Below are positions 17,395 through 24,849 of a DNA stretch of 64,000 nucleotides, piece after piece. The notes under the pieces were generated by a model. It had not been told where the DNA came from. It was given only the letters and a program-made list of their open reading frames with translations, and ran no database searches. Numbering within the stretch: position 1 is the stretch's first letter; every line of letters starts with the position of its first letter. The translations under genes and the position numbers were made by a program. Source of the DNA: a virus. The stretch spans positions 17,896-81,895 of IMG/VR virus record IMGVR_UViG_3300047548_001261, one strand, 5' to 3'.

Positions 17395-19268
17395 ATCGGT
17401 CTTGGACGCATAAGAATATTGCGAGGAGTATTCAGTTTAGTTCGAAAGGGGTCCTTCTTTGGCCCACAAGTGACGACGCACCGAACGGGTGGGGAGAACC
17501 TTTTGATACGATTACTGGTACGATAGGGGGGCCGAACCCAAACGTCTTACTGACATACACAGGGCCTACGGTAGGTATTAAACGAGGAGTCAAAAGGTCG
17601 CAGGCTGGTAACTGTTACTGGCGCGGCCCGCAAGGCAGAGTTATCTCTTGGCAAGGCCCTTGGGGCTTTCAAGTCGAATCCCCTGCACACTACTTCGGTA
17701 CACCGTCGTACTCGTCCTCGTACGAAATAGCTCTGGCTGCAAGGGCTGGCGCTGCTCTATCCTCCATCGGGTACACTCAGACTACATCTTATATCCCGAT
17801 AAACCCTTCTAACCCAACAGGCCCAGGTACATGGCTTATCCACGGGTCTCGGTTTTCCACAAAAATTTTCAAAACTGGTAAATTATTTGCCACCGCGCCA
17901 AATAAAATTCTAGGGGCTGCGGAATTAAATGGGGGGATTATAGCCATCTTAGTCGACCAGACGATCCGGTATAAAAAAGGTCCGGCGGATTGGGTAACTA
18001 TAGGGACTTTAACAGACCCAACTGTCACCGATCCGGCTAAAACACTTTTGCCCTACTTAGGTATATTCTCCTTTGATGCCGACGGGTTGCACGCTATCGC
18101 TATCCGATCTGTCCTTTGCCGGGACAACCTTAACCCGAATTACGCAACGAACCACATAGAGAAAGTCCTGACTAGGGTGTCGGTGTCCCTTGATGCAAAT
18201 GGAAACCTAAGCACTTCCGTTTCACACACTGCCACAGGGGCTTTAGCGCTTATATCGACATTTCACTCGGTCAGTACTTATACCCCACCACCGCCCCCGT
18301 ATACAGACGGTGGATCAGGGAGTTATTCAGACACAACAACGTACTCGTCAGAGGGCGAAACTGTTGTTGCAGCAGGATTTTACGGCAATACAGAGGTCGT
18401 CTTGTCGGCTAAGGCTCACGAAACTTCCCAAATATGGTCCACCTCATCTTCTGGGTACCGTTATGGGGATGGAGGGGAGAACGGGGAAGGGTTATTATCG
18501 CACTCATACACTGAATCGGGGAGTAATAAAGTCGGATTGTATAACGGCGAGGACTTATTGGTTGATTTGTTTGTCAGCACTAAAACTACGTCTTCTTCTA
18601 GCAGTGAGCAATCACATTGGGGTGAGCGTAGGGGCAGCGATTCTGCGTCTGGTGGTTCAACGTCTTCAACTACTTCTTCTACAGAGTCATCTTCTTTACT
18701 ATTCGCAGATGTTTCTGTAAGTCTTCCGGAACTCTGTCTTGTTAAGGAAGTTTCGTACTCCTCGTCAGAAAATTCAGGCTCCTTCGAGGTCTCCGTCGTG
18801 GTTAATACCACCGAAAGTACCTCTTCCTCCACAGCGTCTCATACAAATTCCGTCATTAACCCTAATGTATCCTTCCCTGTAGATCAGAGAGGGCCTATCA
18901 CAACAACAAGTACTGGGCATCTCGAAACCCTTGCAAACATCGGGTTCAATTCAGCAGGTAACTATGAAACCACTAACACGAATAGAGAATACAATGTCGT
19001 AGGGGCCAATCACTTTAGGAGTTACCACCCAACGGCGGGGTATGTAGATATATTTCCCGTCTGTTACGGGGTTGTTGACCCCGTTTCCGGGTTTTGGGCT
19101 ACTGTTCACTACCTGTATACAGTGAATTCCGGAACTGCAGACCTTAGTGTTGTAGAGACGACGACTGCGCAACTACCGAATGGGTTAACCCCAGAAAGTT
19201 TTCTGGGGTTAACTGGAGACAACCAAGCACTTGGCAATCTTCCTAGCAAGGGGGTTTACTTACTTTAA
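17391..19268 (+). CDS. Distal tail/receptor-binding candidate with Ser-rich region, 625 aa
   Basis: Last gene of the tail operon, coupled by ATGA to the previous one. The protein is beta-rich and hydrophilic. Residues of about 390-450 form a Ser/Thr-rich low-complexity linker, and an Asn/Ser-rich C-terminal part follows. Terminal position in a tail operon and this composition suit a receptor-binding or fibre protein. No enzymatic motif is seen. The cassette array begins within a few bases of its TAA stop. Confidence 0.6.
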   Translation: MNRSWTHKNIARSIQFSSKGVLLWPTSDDAPNGWGEPFDTITGTIGGPNPNVLLTYTGPTVGIKRGVKRSQAGNCYWRGPQGRVISWQGPWGFQVESPAHYFGTPSYSSSYEIALAARAGAALSSIGYTQTTSYIPINPSNPTGPGTWLIHGSRFSTKIFKTGKLFATAPNKILGAAELNGGIIAILVDQTIRYKKGPADWVTIGTLTDPTVTDPAKTLLPYLGIFSFDADGLHAIAIRSVLCRDNLNPNYATNHIEKVLTRVSVSLDANGNLSTSVSHTATGALALISTFHSVSTYTPPPPPYTDGGSGSYSDTTTYSSEGETVVAAGFYGNTEVVLSAKAHETSQIWSTSSSGYRYGDGGENGEGLLSHSYTESGSNKVGLYNGEDLLVDLFVSTKTTSSSSSEQSHWGERRGSDSASGGSTSSTTSSTESSSLLFADVSVSLPELCLVKEVSYSSSENSGSFEVSVVVNTTESTSSSTASHTNSVINPNVSFPVDQRGPITTTSTGHLETLANIGFNSAGNYETTNTNREYNVVGANHFRSYHPTAGYVDIFPVCYGVVDPVSGFWATVHYLYTVNSGTADLSVVETTTAQLPNGLTPESFLGLTGDNQALGNLPSKGVYLL

Positions 19269-19353
19269 GTTCCAGCGGAGCCGCGTCCGCTGGGTTGGTC
19301 GTGTTTCTGGAAGTCCAGTTCAGAGCGCACCGACCCTTAACGTGGCGTTATAC
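19266..19353 (-). repeat. attC-like site at the left edge of array 1
   Basis: A palindrome at 19272-19293 (arms CCAGCGGA and TCCGCTGG) follows the tail-gene stop codon. The region ends in CTTAACGTGGCGTTATAC with GTTATAC at 19347-19353. The left outer box is weak (CTTTAAG overlapping the TAA stop). The palindrome could instead be a terminator for the tail operon, but no T-run follows it. Confidence 0.55.
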
Positions 19354-19573
19354 AGCAATTTCCAGCGTCGCATTCCAAAAGTCCCGCCCCAAAGGCGCAA
19401 TCATGGCAATGCGGCTCTCCATCGTCATTAAAAATTCCGTCTTCCTCGCAATTTCCAGTTGGCTCGTCACACTTACAACAAAGTTGCCGCGTTCCAGGAT
19501 AATGCGTGGCATTCCATCGCTCATGGCTGCCCTGATCCATAGCGTGTCTTTTTCCACCAGGCCATTCGTTCAT
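19337..19573 (-). CDS. Cassette gene: zinc-ribbon-like protein, probably frameshifted
   Basis: This frame carries CCKC...C...CHDC, a four-cysteine arrangement with the EPTGNCEEDGIF segment I associate with small phage and cassette proteins. A second frame (19348-19557) gives MSDGMPRIILERGNF and stops inside the attC box, the usual place for a cassette stop. The natural protein probably uses the second frame first and the cysteine frame afterwards, so one or two indels are likely. Only the cysteine-rich part is well supported. Confidence 0.5.
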   Translation of the reverse strand: MNEWPGGKRHAMDQGSHERWNATHYPGTRQLCCKCDEPTGNCEEDGIFNDDGEPHCHDCAFGAGLLECDAGNCCITPR

Positions 19574-19586
19574 TTTTTGTTCCAGT

Positions 19587-19683
19587 GCATAACTCTTAGT
19601 TCAAGCGGACAATCCGCCATTTAACGCATTTGCGTGGTTAAATTTCAGTGTGTGGCGGCTTGCCACTTAACACGGCGTTATGC
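19587..19683 (-). repeat. attC site, 97 bp (copy A)
   Basis: GCATAAC at 19587-19593 and GTTATGC at 19677-19683 are reverse complements. Inside, TTCAAGCGGACAATCCGCC pairs with GGCGGCTTGCC...TTAAC. The TAA stop of the cassette to its right lies within the outer box. It is nearly identical to the site at 22225-22321. Confidence 0.85.
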
Positions 19684-19860
19684 ACCATATCCGCGTTCAA
19701 ATACTTCATATCCAAAATTCTTGCCAAATGGATTATCTTCAGCGCATTCTTTAGCCAATTCAGCCGTCTCGAATTTAGCTATTTCATCGCCGTCTTTATC
19801 CATTAGCGGTGTGTACCCGCCACTTTGTGTTGTTAGCATTACGAAAAAATCGCCTTCCAT
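19678..19860 (-). CDS. Cassette gene: hypothetical 60-aa protein
   Basis: The product (MEGDFFVMLTTQSGGYTPL...) is a small protein of a kind I recall from phages and integron arrays. It has an acidic helix in the middle (ETAELAKECAEDNP) and a hydrophobic, aromatic end. The stop codon TAA is contributed by the attC outer box. No function is known. Confidence 0.65.
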   Translation of the reverse strand: MEGDFFVMLTTQSGGYTPLMDKDGDEIAKFETAELAKECAEDNPFGKNFGYEVFERGYGA

Positions 19861-19878
19861 TTTTTATCTCCAGTTGAC

Positions 19879-19962
19879 GTATATCCCATCATTCAAGCCG
19901 ACGCTCTAAGCATCAGCTCATTGTTTAGAATCTATCCCGCGAGGCTTAATCTTGCGTTATAC
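19879..19962 (-). repeat. attC-like site with a degenerate outer box
   Basis: GTTATAC at 19956-19962 and the inner TTCAAGCCGACGC / GAGGCTTAAT pair are clear. The left RYYYAAC box is degraded (ATATCCCATC region), so the left boundary is approximate. Confidence 0.55.
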
Positions 19963-20241
19963 GCACTGGGTTTCGTCGATAGCGTAAACACTCACAGGTT
20001 TTTCTCCAAAATGCGGATGTGTGATCCGCTTTTGTGGCGGATACCCTGCCCACTTTCTGCGTATCGTTTTTGACTCATCACCACGCTTCGGGTACCCTAA
20101 TTTTATGTGGATTTCGTCGTATTCAGGCCCACGCAAGCGGCGTTCCCAATAGTCGTTTGTCGCGCGATATTCCTCTGTCTTTTCGCCTTTGGCTATCGCG
20201 TGCCAATATTCAGCCTTTAGATGCAACGTTAAAATACGCAT
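19957..20241 (-). CDS. Cassette gene: ASCH-domain protein
   Basis: The 94-residue product fits the ASCH (PUA-like) fold: an N-terminal LTLHLKAEYWHAIAKGEKT, then EEYRATNDYWERRL, then a beta segment with GYPKRGDESKTI. ASCH proteins are thought to bind RNA or modified nucleotides. The start ATG lies inside one attC box (GTTATGC on the coding strand) and the stop TAA inside the other, so the gene fills the cassette exactly. No binding partner can be inferred. Confidence 0.72.
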   Translation of the reverse strand: MRILTLHLKAEYWHAIAKGEKTEEYRATNDYWERRLRGPEYDEIHIKLGYPKRGDESKTIRRKWAGYPPQKRITHPHFGEKPVSVYAIDETQCV

Positions 20242-20337
20242 AACTCATAGCTCCAAGCGACGCAGTGCCGCGCCACGGTATTTTATTAAATTTAAGATAA
20301 GTGGCGCGGCACTGCGCTCCTGAGCATGGTGTTACGC
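20238..20337 (-). repeat. attC site, 100 bp with a long perfect stem
   Basis: GCATAAC at 20238-20244 and GTTACGC at 20331-20337 flank a 15-bp perfect inverted repeat (GCAGTGCCGCGCCAC and its complement) around an AT-rich loop. The right box has one deviation from GTTRRRY. Confidence 0.78.
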
Positions 20338-20627
20338 CCTTTTAAAATATGACTCAAATTCCGCTCGCCATGTATCCATGTATCCCTGTATTGCTCATAT
20401 AGCCCTAGCATCCAGTAAATTACATAAGCTTGCTCTTCTTCCGCTTTCTTTGGTATGTCGTGACCTAATTCACGCAAATTGCGCGATAGCTGTCCGCACC
20501 AAAAATTAGGGCGGCCTAGGATAAATCTTGTTTCGTTATTTAGTTCAATTGTTACTTTTTGGCACAACAATCCGGTCAACTCATGCCCACCGACCTGTGG
20601 CGGTTGTGTAGTTTTGGTTTGGTTCAT
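20292..20627 (-). CDS. Cassette gene: hypothetical 111-aa protein
   Basis: The core (FILGRPNFWCGQL, then a helical AEEEQAYVIYWMLGLYEQY segment) matches a small-protein type I recall from phage genomes and integron arrays, function unknown. The last 15 or so residues are encoded by the attC stem, so the natural C terminus is set by the recombination site. There is no membrane segment. Confidence 0.62.
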   Translation of the reverse strand: MNQTKTTQPPQVGGHELTGLLCQKVTIELNNETRFILGRPNFWCGQLSRNLRELGHDIPKKAEEEQAYVIYWMLGLYEQYRDTWIHGERNLSHILKGRNTMLRSAVPRHLS

Positions 20628-20684
20628 AGTTCATCGCTCCGTTAAGGTTTCGTGTCCGGCTGGCTGGTTAGCTTTGCGTTAGGT
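20622..20684 (-). repeat. Short attC-like site
   Basis: GTTAGGT at 20678-20684 is a good right box. The left part (TTCATAGTTCATCGCTCC) has only a weak RYYYAAC match. The length of about 60 bp matches the short class of attC sites. Confidence 0.5.
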
Positions 20685-21586
20685 ATACTCCGCAAAATAT
20701 GCGCTATTACATCCACAGTCCAGCCATTTCCTAGCATTCGTTTAGCCTGATTATCAGAGACAGAATCAGTGTACCCCTCTGGCACGGTTTGGAGTCTTTC
20801 GCACTCTCTGCGGGTATAGTGCCTGTACGGCAACCTTCTACCAAATGCGTCAGGATGTCTGCCTATCGGCATTGAAGTAAGTACATTATCTTTTGCCACT
20901 GTCGTTAAACAATTCGATTTATTCCTGTTACTTTCGCGCACCTCTAGGCATTGTGTTATCGGGATAGATTTATTGCAATCATCCCTAACTCCTCTTTCGT
21001 TTAATCGTCGCCCCAGAATAGTCGCTTTGTTTAGATACCTTCCCCGTATCGCGGCCGGTGAAATAACCTCAATATCATCCAAAATATCAACTAGGTTTAT
21101 GTTTTTATTCTCCGGCCGCTCGATATTTGGTATGTTTGTCCAATATAGCCTTACTCTGTTCTGTGCGGAAAGCAGCGAAGAATTTATCTCAATGGGCAAA
21201 ACCCCAAGTTTGTCACTTATTACATCTTGCCACTCCTTTTTCATTCCGACGTTTTCAAGTAGGAAATATTTTGGCTTGCATTCTTTCATCAGCCTAACAA
21301 ATTCAAAGAATAACTTACTACGCGGGTCTTCAAAATTAAGTTGCAGCCCGCTAGATGAGAACCCTTGGCACGGTGACCCTCCTATCAGCAAATCAATCTG
21401 TGGTAAGTCTGCCGCTACGACATTGACCACATTTCCAATCCTGATAATTTCTGGATAATTTGACTCTGATACCTTGATAGCGTGTTTATCTATTTCGCTG
21501 GAATAATAGGCTTTAACTGGTATTCCTGCGCGCTCCAAAGCTATACGGCCACAGGACATTCCGTCAAAAAGCGATAGTACGTTCAT
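20642..21586 (-). CDS. Cassette gene: orphan C5 cytosine DNA methyltransferase
   Basis: The 314-residue product has the C5-methylase motifs in order: SAM-binding LSLFDGMSCGRIAL (residues 4-17), catalytic GGSPCQGFSSSG (69-80, Cys73), LLENVG near 112, the target-recognition region in the middle, and a C-terminal MLGNGWTVDVIAHIL motif. It transfers a methyl group to cytosine in a sequence context that cannot be read here. No restriction endonuclease lies beside it, so it is an orphan methylase, likely protective for phage or host DNA. Its C terminus reads into the attC site. A second C5 methylase is encoded at 39288-40487. Confidence 0.88.
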   Translation of the reverse strand: MNVLSLFDGMSCGRIALERAGIPVKAYYSSEIDKHAIKVSESNYPEIIRIGNVVNVVAADLPQIDLLIGGSPCQGFSSSGLQLNFEDPRSKLFFEFVRLMKECKPKYFLLENVGMKKEWQDVISDKLGVLPIEINSSLLSAQNRVRLYWTNIPNIERPENKNINLVDILDDIEVISPAAIRGRYLNKATILGRRLNERGVRDDCNKSIPITQCLEVRESNRNKSNCLTTVAKDNVLTSMPIGRHPDAFGRRLPYRHYTRRECERLQTVPEGYTDSVSDNQAKRMLGNGWTVDVIAHILRSIPNAKLTSQPDTKP

Positions 21587-21618
21587 CCAATTTACCTATT
21601 CGTTGTAAGTAAAAACCA

Positions 21619-21682
21619 GCCAGACCCTGCGCTCCAGAGCGACGGCGGAAAAGCACCGCCGCGCCTGAACTATGCGTTGGGC
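21619..21682 (-). repeat. attC-like site
   Basis: GTTGGGC at 21676-21682 is a good right box; inside, TGCGCTCCAGAGCGACGGCGG pairs with CCGCCGCGCC. The left outer box is not clear, so the left boundary is approximate. Confidence 0.55.
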
Positions 21683-21683
21683 T

Positions 21684-21908
21684 TCAGCCTATATCGTCTA
21701 AGTAATCCTTGAGTGCAACATAAGCTCGCGCAAATGCCTCTTTTCTTGATGGTGAATTGTTAATTTTTATCTCTGCATCGCCCCATTTGCCAGGTTCTTT
21801 GCCTCTTCGGTCATAGACAAAAATATTCCAGTCTGTAATCCCGTTGTGACCAATTTCCAGTGCCAGCATTGATTGCTGGGCATATAAATCTAAAAAATCT
21901 TCTTCCAT
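21684..21908 (-). CDS. Cassette gene: hypothetical 74-aa protein
   Basis: A mixed alpha/beta acidic protein with an ITDWNIFVYDRRG strand-turn and a C-terminal helix (KEAFARAYVALKDYLDDIG). It is bounded by attC boxes on both sides. No family is recognised. Confidence 0.6.
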   Translation of the reverse strand: MEEDFLDLYAQQSMLALEIGHNGITDWNIFVYDRRGKEPGKWGDAEIKINNSPSRKEAFARAYVALKDYLDDIG

Positions 21909-21930
21909 ACAAGCCTCTTAATTATCTATA

Positions 21931-22052
21931 GCCCAACAAGTCAGTCAAGCTGGACGGTGCGCCTGTGGCGCGGGTTAAAGTCAGTGTTTCGGTAAGGGCC
22001 AGTGCGCTAATCAGGTTATTCCAGCGCACCGCCCCTTACCTCTGCGTTATGC
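21931..22052 (-). repeat. attC site, 122 bp
   Basis: GCCCAAC at 21931-21937 and GTTATGC at 22046-22052. Inner arms TCAAGCTGGACGGTGCGC and GCGCACCGCCCC can pair. This is the longest and one of the clearest sites in the array. Confidence 0.8.
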
Positions 22053-22054
22053 AC

Positions 22055-22222
22055 TTACATGTCCAGCAAGCTGCGCACAACATCAAGCAACGTATCAGCA
22101 ATCTTACCGTCTTTGCCGTAGTCGGCGGCAAGGCGGCGAAGGCGCTTATAGCAAGCTTCGTCAACTGCGTTGTTATCGTCTCTATCTTTCAGCAATTCTT
22201 CAATCAATTCTTCGTCTGTCAT
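22055..22222 (-). CDS. Cassette gene: small acidic helical protein, 55 aa
   Basis: Start taken at ATG 22222 (MTDEELIEELLKDRDD) because the longer frame would run into the attC site. The product is almost entirely helical and acidic at the N terminus, a type frequent in phage accessory regions. Function unknown. Confidence 0.58.
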   Translation of the reverse strand: MTDEELIEELLKDRDDNNAVDEACYKRLRRLAADYGKDGKIADTLLDVVRSLLDM

Positions 22223-22224
22223 GT

Positions 22225-22321
22225 GCATAACTCTTAGTTCAATCGGACAAGCCGCCATTTAACGCATTTGCGTGGTTAAATTTCAGTGTGTGGCGGCTTG
22301 CCGCTTAACACGGCGTTGGGC
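22225..22321 (-). repeat. attC site, 97 bp (copy B)
   Basis: GCATAAC at 22225-22231 and GTTGGGC at 22315-22321. Apart from a few substitutions it matches the 97-bp site at 19587-19683, including the TTTAACGCATTTGCGTGG centre. Confidence 0.85.
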
Positions 22322-22322
22322 C

Positions 22323-22622
22323 CTACCAGCGGCGGATATTCGCAAAATCCCAAAATTGTCGGCGACCCTCAGCATCGGTTGCGTCGCTCCATAGCAAAGC
22401 TATCCGCTGGCCCGTCATTGCCTCGACAACACCGTTAATTAGCCCGAGAGCTCCAACGGCGTATCCGCCGGTTACGCCTAGCTCATCAACCTGCACCGTC
22501 GGGTGATCTGCCAGCGCATGATTACACGGCACGCGGTTGCACATCAGCGCATGAATTGCGTTTCTGTCGTCGTTGTACGCGCCATTTAGTGTGTCGATGG
22601 CTTTTTGTATTTGCGTTGCCAT
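22323..22622 (-). CDS. Cassette gene: hypothetical 99-aa protein
   Basis: Helical N-terminal half with Cys (MCNRVPCNHALADHP), a Gly/Ala-rich centre (GVTGGYAVGALGLING) that could be weakly membrane-seeking, and an aromatic C terminus. Bounded by attC boxes. No family is recognised. Confidence 0.6.
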   Translation of the reverse strand: MATQIQKAIDTLNGAYNDDRNAIHALMCNRVPCNHALADHPTVQVDELGVTGGYAVGALGLINGVVEAMTGQRIALLWSDATDAEGRRQFWDFANIRRW

Positions 22623-22637
22623 ATTGGCCTCAATTTT

Positions 22638-22679
22638 GCCTAACGTTACATTCGAGCGGACGCGTGGTAAGCGCCGCTC
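22638..22679 (-). repeat. Truncated attC at the right edge of array 1
   Basis: GCCTAAC (22638-22644) is followed by TTCGAGCGGACGC and a pairing GCGCCGCTC, but no GTTRRRY box follows before the HNH remnant. The site is therefore incomplete, as if the array had been joined to phage DNA by an event that lost one half-site. Confidence 0.55.
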
Positions 22680-22681
22680 AT

Positions 22682-22819
22682 TTACCCAGCCCCGTTCGCC
22701 TGCACCTGTGAATTCAGGTTAAGGGTGCCTGCTAATCTTCCAGTGAGCTTATTCGTGCCCTGGTTAGCCTTCCAAGTGAACTCGCCGGTTTCCTGCTCGT
22801 AATTTACTAAATCTTTCAT
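22682..22819 (-). pseudogene. N-terminal remnant of an HNH endonuclease gene
   Basis: ATG 22819 overlaps the sbcC-like stop (ATGA) and opens 45 codons. They begin MKDLVNYEQETGEFTWKAN and contain a GRLAGTLN segment, the pattern that starts many phage HNH homing endonucleases. The frame then ends at TAA 22682-22684 where cassette DNA begins, before any HNH residues. The rest of the gene was apparently lost when the array arrived. Confidence 0.6.
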
Positions 22820-24849
22820 AGTTGTATAACATTCTCAGCCACATCATCTTCCCGGTGAGTTACCGTAAGCGACTGGCCACAAAAAGAGTTTAACGCAAGC
22901 ATACATTGCAGACTCACATCCTTATCCATATCGGCGGAAACTTCGTCCAGGATCAGGCAGTCCAGGTTCGTCGTCGATAACCTAACAAGCCCAAGCTTCA
23001 TTCCAAGACCCATCAAAGTTTTCTGCGCACCCGATGCCGACGACTTACTAAACACATGGTCATTCTCTTTATAAGAGATGGCGCCATTGTGGAGCAGCAC
23101 ACTTTGAATATCTCCCTGCGTCGCTGTCTTGGCAAACTCCGAAGCTACAGAGAAGATTACGTCGTTCGCCTCGGAGACAATACTTGCCCTGTGAGTAGAA
23201 AGAACCTGTACAATTTCGGCATAAAGCTGAGCTTTGTCGGAGTTTTCCTTTTCCAGTTCTAGCGCTTTCACATGTTTGGCAAAGGCGTCTTGTGCAGTCC
23301 GTAAAGCTTCCTGGAAAGTTCTTAGCTCAGAGGATGCAGCCTCGAATGCCTTGCGGTTATCGGTAGAGTCCTGACAAACCTTATTGAGTTGCGCCGTTAA
23401 CTCGCTGAGGTTTATCAACCCGCCGGCAGGTGGAGTCAATGCTGCAAACTCCGTCGTTAGCTGGGTAAAGTCGTCGTTCTCTCTCTGGGTCTGCTTATTT
23501 TGCTGGGTTTCCTCAGCGATTTTCTTTGATAATGCACGGGCTTTCGTCGTTAAATCATCAAGATTATGCCCAGGGTTTTTACCTAATGCGTCATTCGCTG
23601 ATGCTAAATCTTTCTTCGCCCTTTCGACCTTTTCCACATAGGATTCGTAAGCGTTGACAAGTTTAGTGTTGGCACGAACCGCTTCGCTTGCTTCAGAAAG
23701 CCTTGCTTTCGCTTCCGCAACCTTGGACTCTAGCCCAGGAATGCTATTTGAAGCCTCTGCCAAAATCTTTTCAAGCGTAGGTAATTCGTGGTAGCCGTCA
23801 TAAGGTCTCTTGCACTCAGGGCAAACAGCATCGTGTACCGCAGACCGAAGCCGCTTAACCTCGTCTTGCTTATCGCGCAAAACACCGTTTGCCGCAGTCA
23901 ACAAACCCCCAAGGTGTGCGGTTTCGTCCACGATTTCTTCAACCTTTTCGACAGGCTCTCTTTCCAACCTCGCGAGGATGTCCTTATAAGTTGAAACCTT
24001 TTCAAACTCCTTATCGTACTTCCGTTGATCTTTCTCTTGTTGATACAGACTAGCAACCTCAGCCTCGTCCTCGACAGTATCGAACAAAGGCTGCAAAGCT
24101 AACCCGTCCAAAGCTTTACGTTTGGTATCGTAAGCGTCCACAGCTTTGTTATGGTTCACTGCTTCCGTCAGCTGTTTCGTCAAGGATGCTGTTTGTGTGT
24201 CACATGCCTCGCTTGCAGCCTTAAGCCCGCTTAGCGCCTTTTCTGTGTCGGATATATCGCTGGCAAAGATGGTCCTGGCGGTAACATTTTCAGCCACATC
24301 GTCGTCGCTAAGAATGTCTGAAGCATAAGCCGTCGCCAAGGTTGTAAAGTTTGCCTCCCCCTTCCTGGCCGCCTTCACAACCTTGTCCAGCACATCCACA
24401 CCAATACAAGACTCGATAAACCGCTGAAGTTCAGACCCCTCCATGTCCAGCAAATGCTGAGGGGACCCTTGCGGGCTCATATAAATTTGATTAAATTTCG
24501 CTTTGGTAATGCCCAACTCTTCAACTATTGCCGCATTGACTGCTGTGTGACCTCTGACGAACGGCTCTGCCGAACCCCTTGCGATGTTACTCTCCTTGGA
24601 CGATCTCGTCACAGTGAGCCCTGAGCTCAGCGTAAGCACGATCTTGAAGTCCTTTGTGCCCCGACGAATTAAGTCTTTGGTGTCGCAAGGGGCGACGCTG
24701 TTACCGAACAGCGCAACATGAATCGCTTGTAACACCGTGGATTTGCCTTGGTAATTCTTGCCTTTGATGAGGTTTGACCCGTCGGCGAAGTCCAAGGACA
24801 ACTCACTGAAGCGTTTAAAATTGGTCAGGTGTAAAGATTTAAGCTTCAT
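22816..24849 (-). CDS. sbcC: SbcC/Rad50-like ATPase (phage gp46 type)
   Basis: The start is at ATG 24849 (MKLKSLHLTNFKRF), inside the end of the nuclease gene; the 15 upstream codons look non-coding. Of 677 residues, the N terminus carries Walker A GKNYQGKST (30-38), the middle is a long coiled coil broken near 344 by the zinc-hook CPEC, and the C terminus has the ABC signature SSASGAQ near 603 and Walker B LDCLILDEVSADMD near 631. It should pair with the SbcD-like nuclease encoded just upstream and process DNA ends for recombination-dependent replication. Length is close to phage gp46 and shorter than bacterial SbcC. Confidence 0.92.
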   Translation of the reverse strand: MKLKSLHLTNFKRFSELSLDFADGSNLIKGKNYQGKSTVLQAIHVALFGNSVAPCDTKDLIRRGTKDFKIVLTLSSGLTVTRSSKESNIARGSAEPFVRGHTAVNAAIVEELGITKAKFNQIYMSPQGSPQHLLDMEGSELQRFIESCIGVDVLDKVVKAARKGEANFTTLATAYASDILSDDDVAENVTARTIFASDISDTEKALSGLKAASEACDTQTASLTKQLTEAVNHNKAVDAYDTKRKALDGLALQPLFDTVEDEAEVASLYQQEKDQRKYDKEFEKVSTYKDILARLEREPVEKVEEIVDETAHLGGLLTAANGVLRDKQDEVKRLRSAVHDAVCPECKRPYDGYHELPTLEKILAEASNSIPGLESKVAEAKARLSEASEAVRANTKLVNAYESYVEKVERAKKDLASANDALGKNPGHNLDDLTTKARALSKKIAEETQQNKQTQRENDDFTQLTTEFAALTPPAGGLINLSELTAQLNKVCQDSTDNRKAFEAASSELRTFQEALRTAQDAFAKHVKALELEKENSDKAQLYAEIVQVLSTHRASIVSEANDVIFSVASEFAKTATQGDIQSVLLHNGAISYKENDHVFSKSSASGAQKTLMGLGMKLGLVRLSTTNLDCLILDEVSADMDKDVSLQCMLALNSFCGQSLTVTHREDDVAENVIQL

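Larger units (their letters stand above)
19266..22690 (-). mobile_element. Integron-type gene-cassette array 1 (no integrase present)
   Basis: At least eight short genes, all on the - strand, are separated by non-coding segments of 60-122 bp. These segments carry the marks of attC sites: an outer RYYYAAC box (GCATAAC, GCCCAAC, GCCTAAC), an inner imperfect palindrome, and an outer GTTRRRY box (GTTATGC, GTTATAC, GTTGGGC, GTTAGGT). Stop or start codons often lie inside the outer boxes, as in real integron cassettes. The array sits between the convergent tail and replication blocks and cuts into an HNH gene at its right edge. Neither a tyrosine recombinase IntI nor an attI site is present in the window. 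Cassette functions seen are an orphan C5 methylase, an ASCH-domain protein, a zinc-ribbon protein and unknowns. Confidence 0.82.

Noticed and set aside
19000-23000. Integron integrase (IntI) or attI site near array 1
   Set aside because: Looked for a tyrosine recombinase on both strands and found none; all frames here are accounted for by the cassettes and phage genes.
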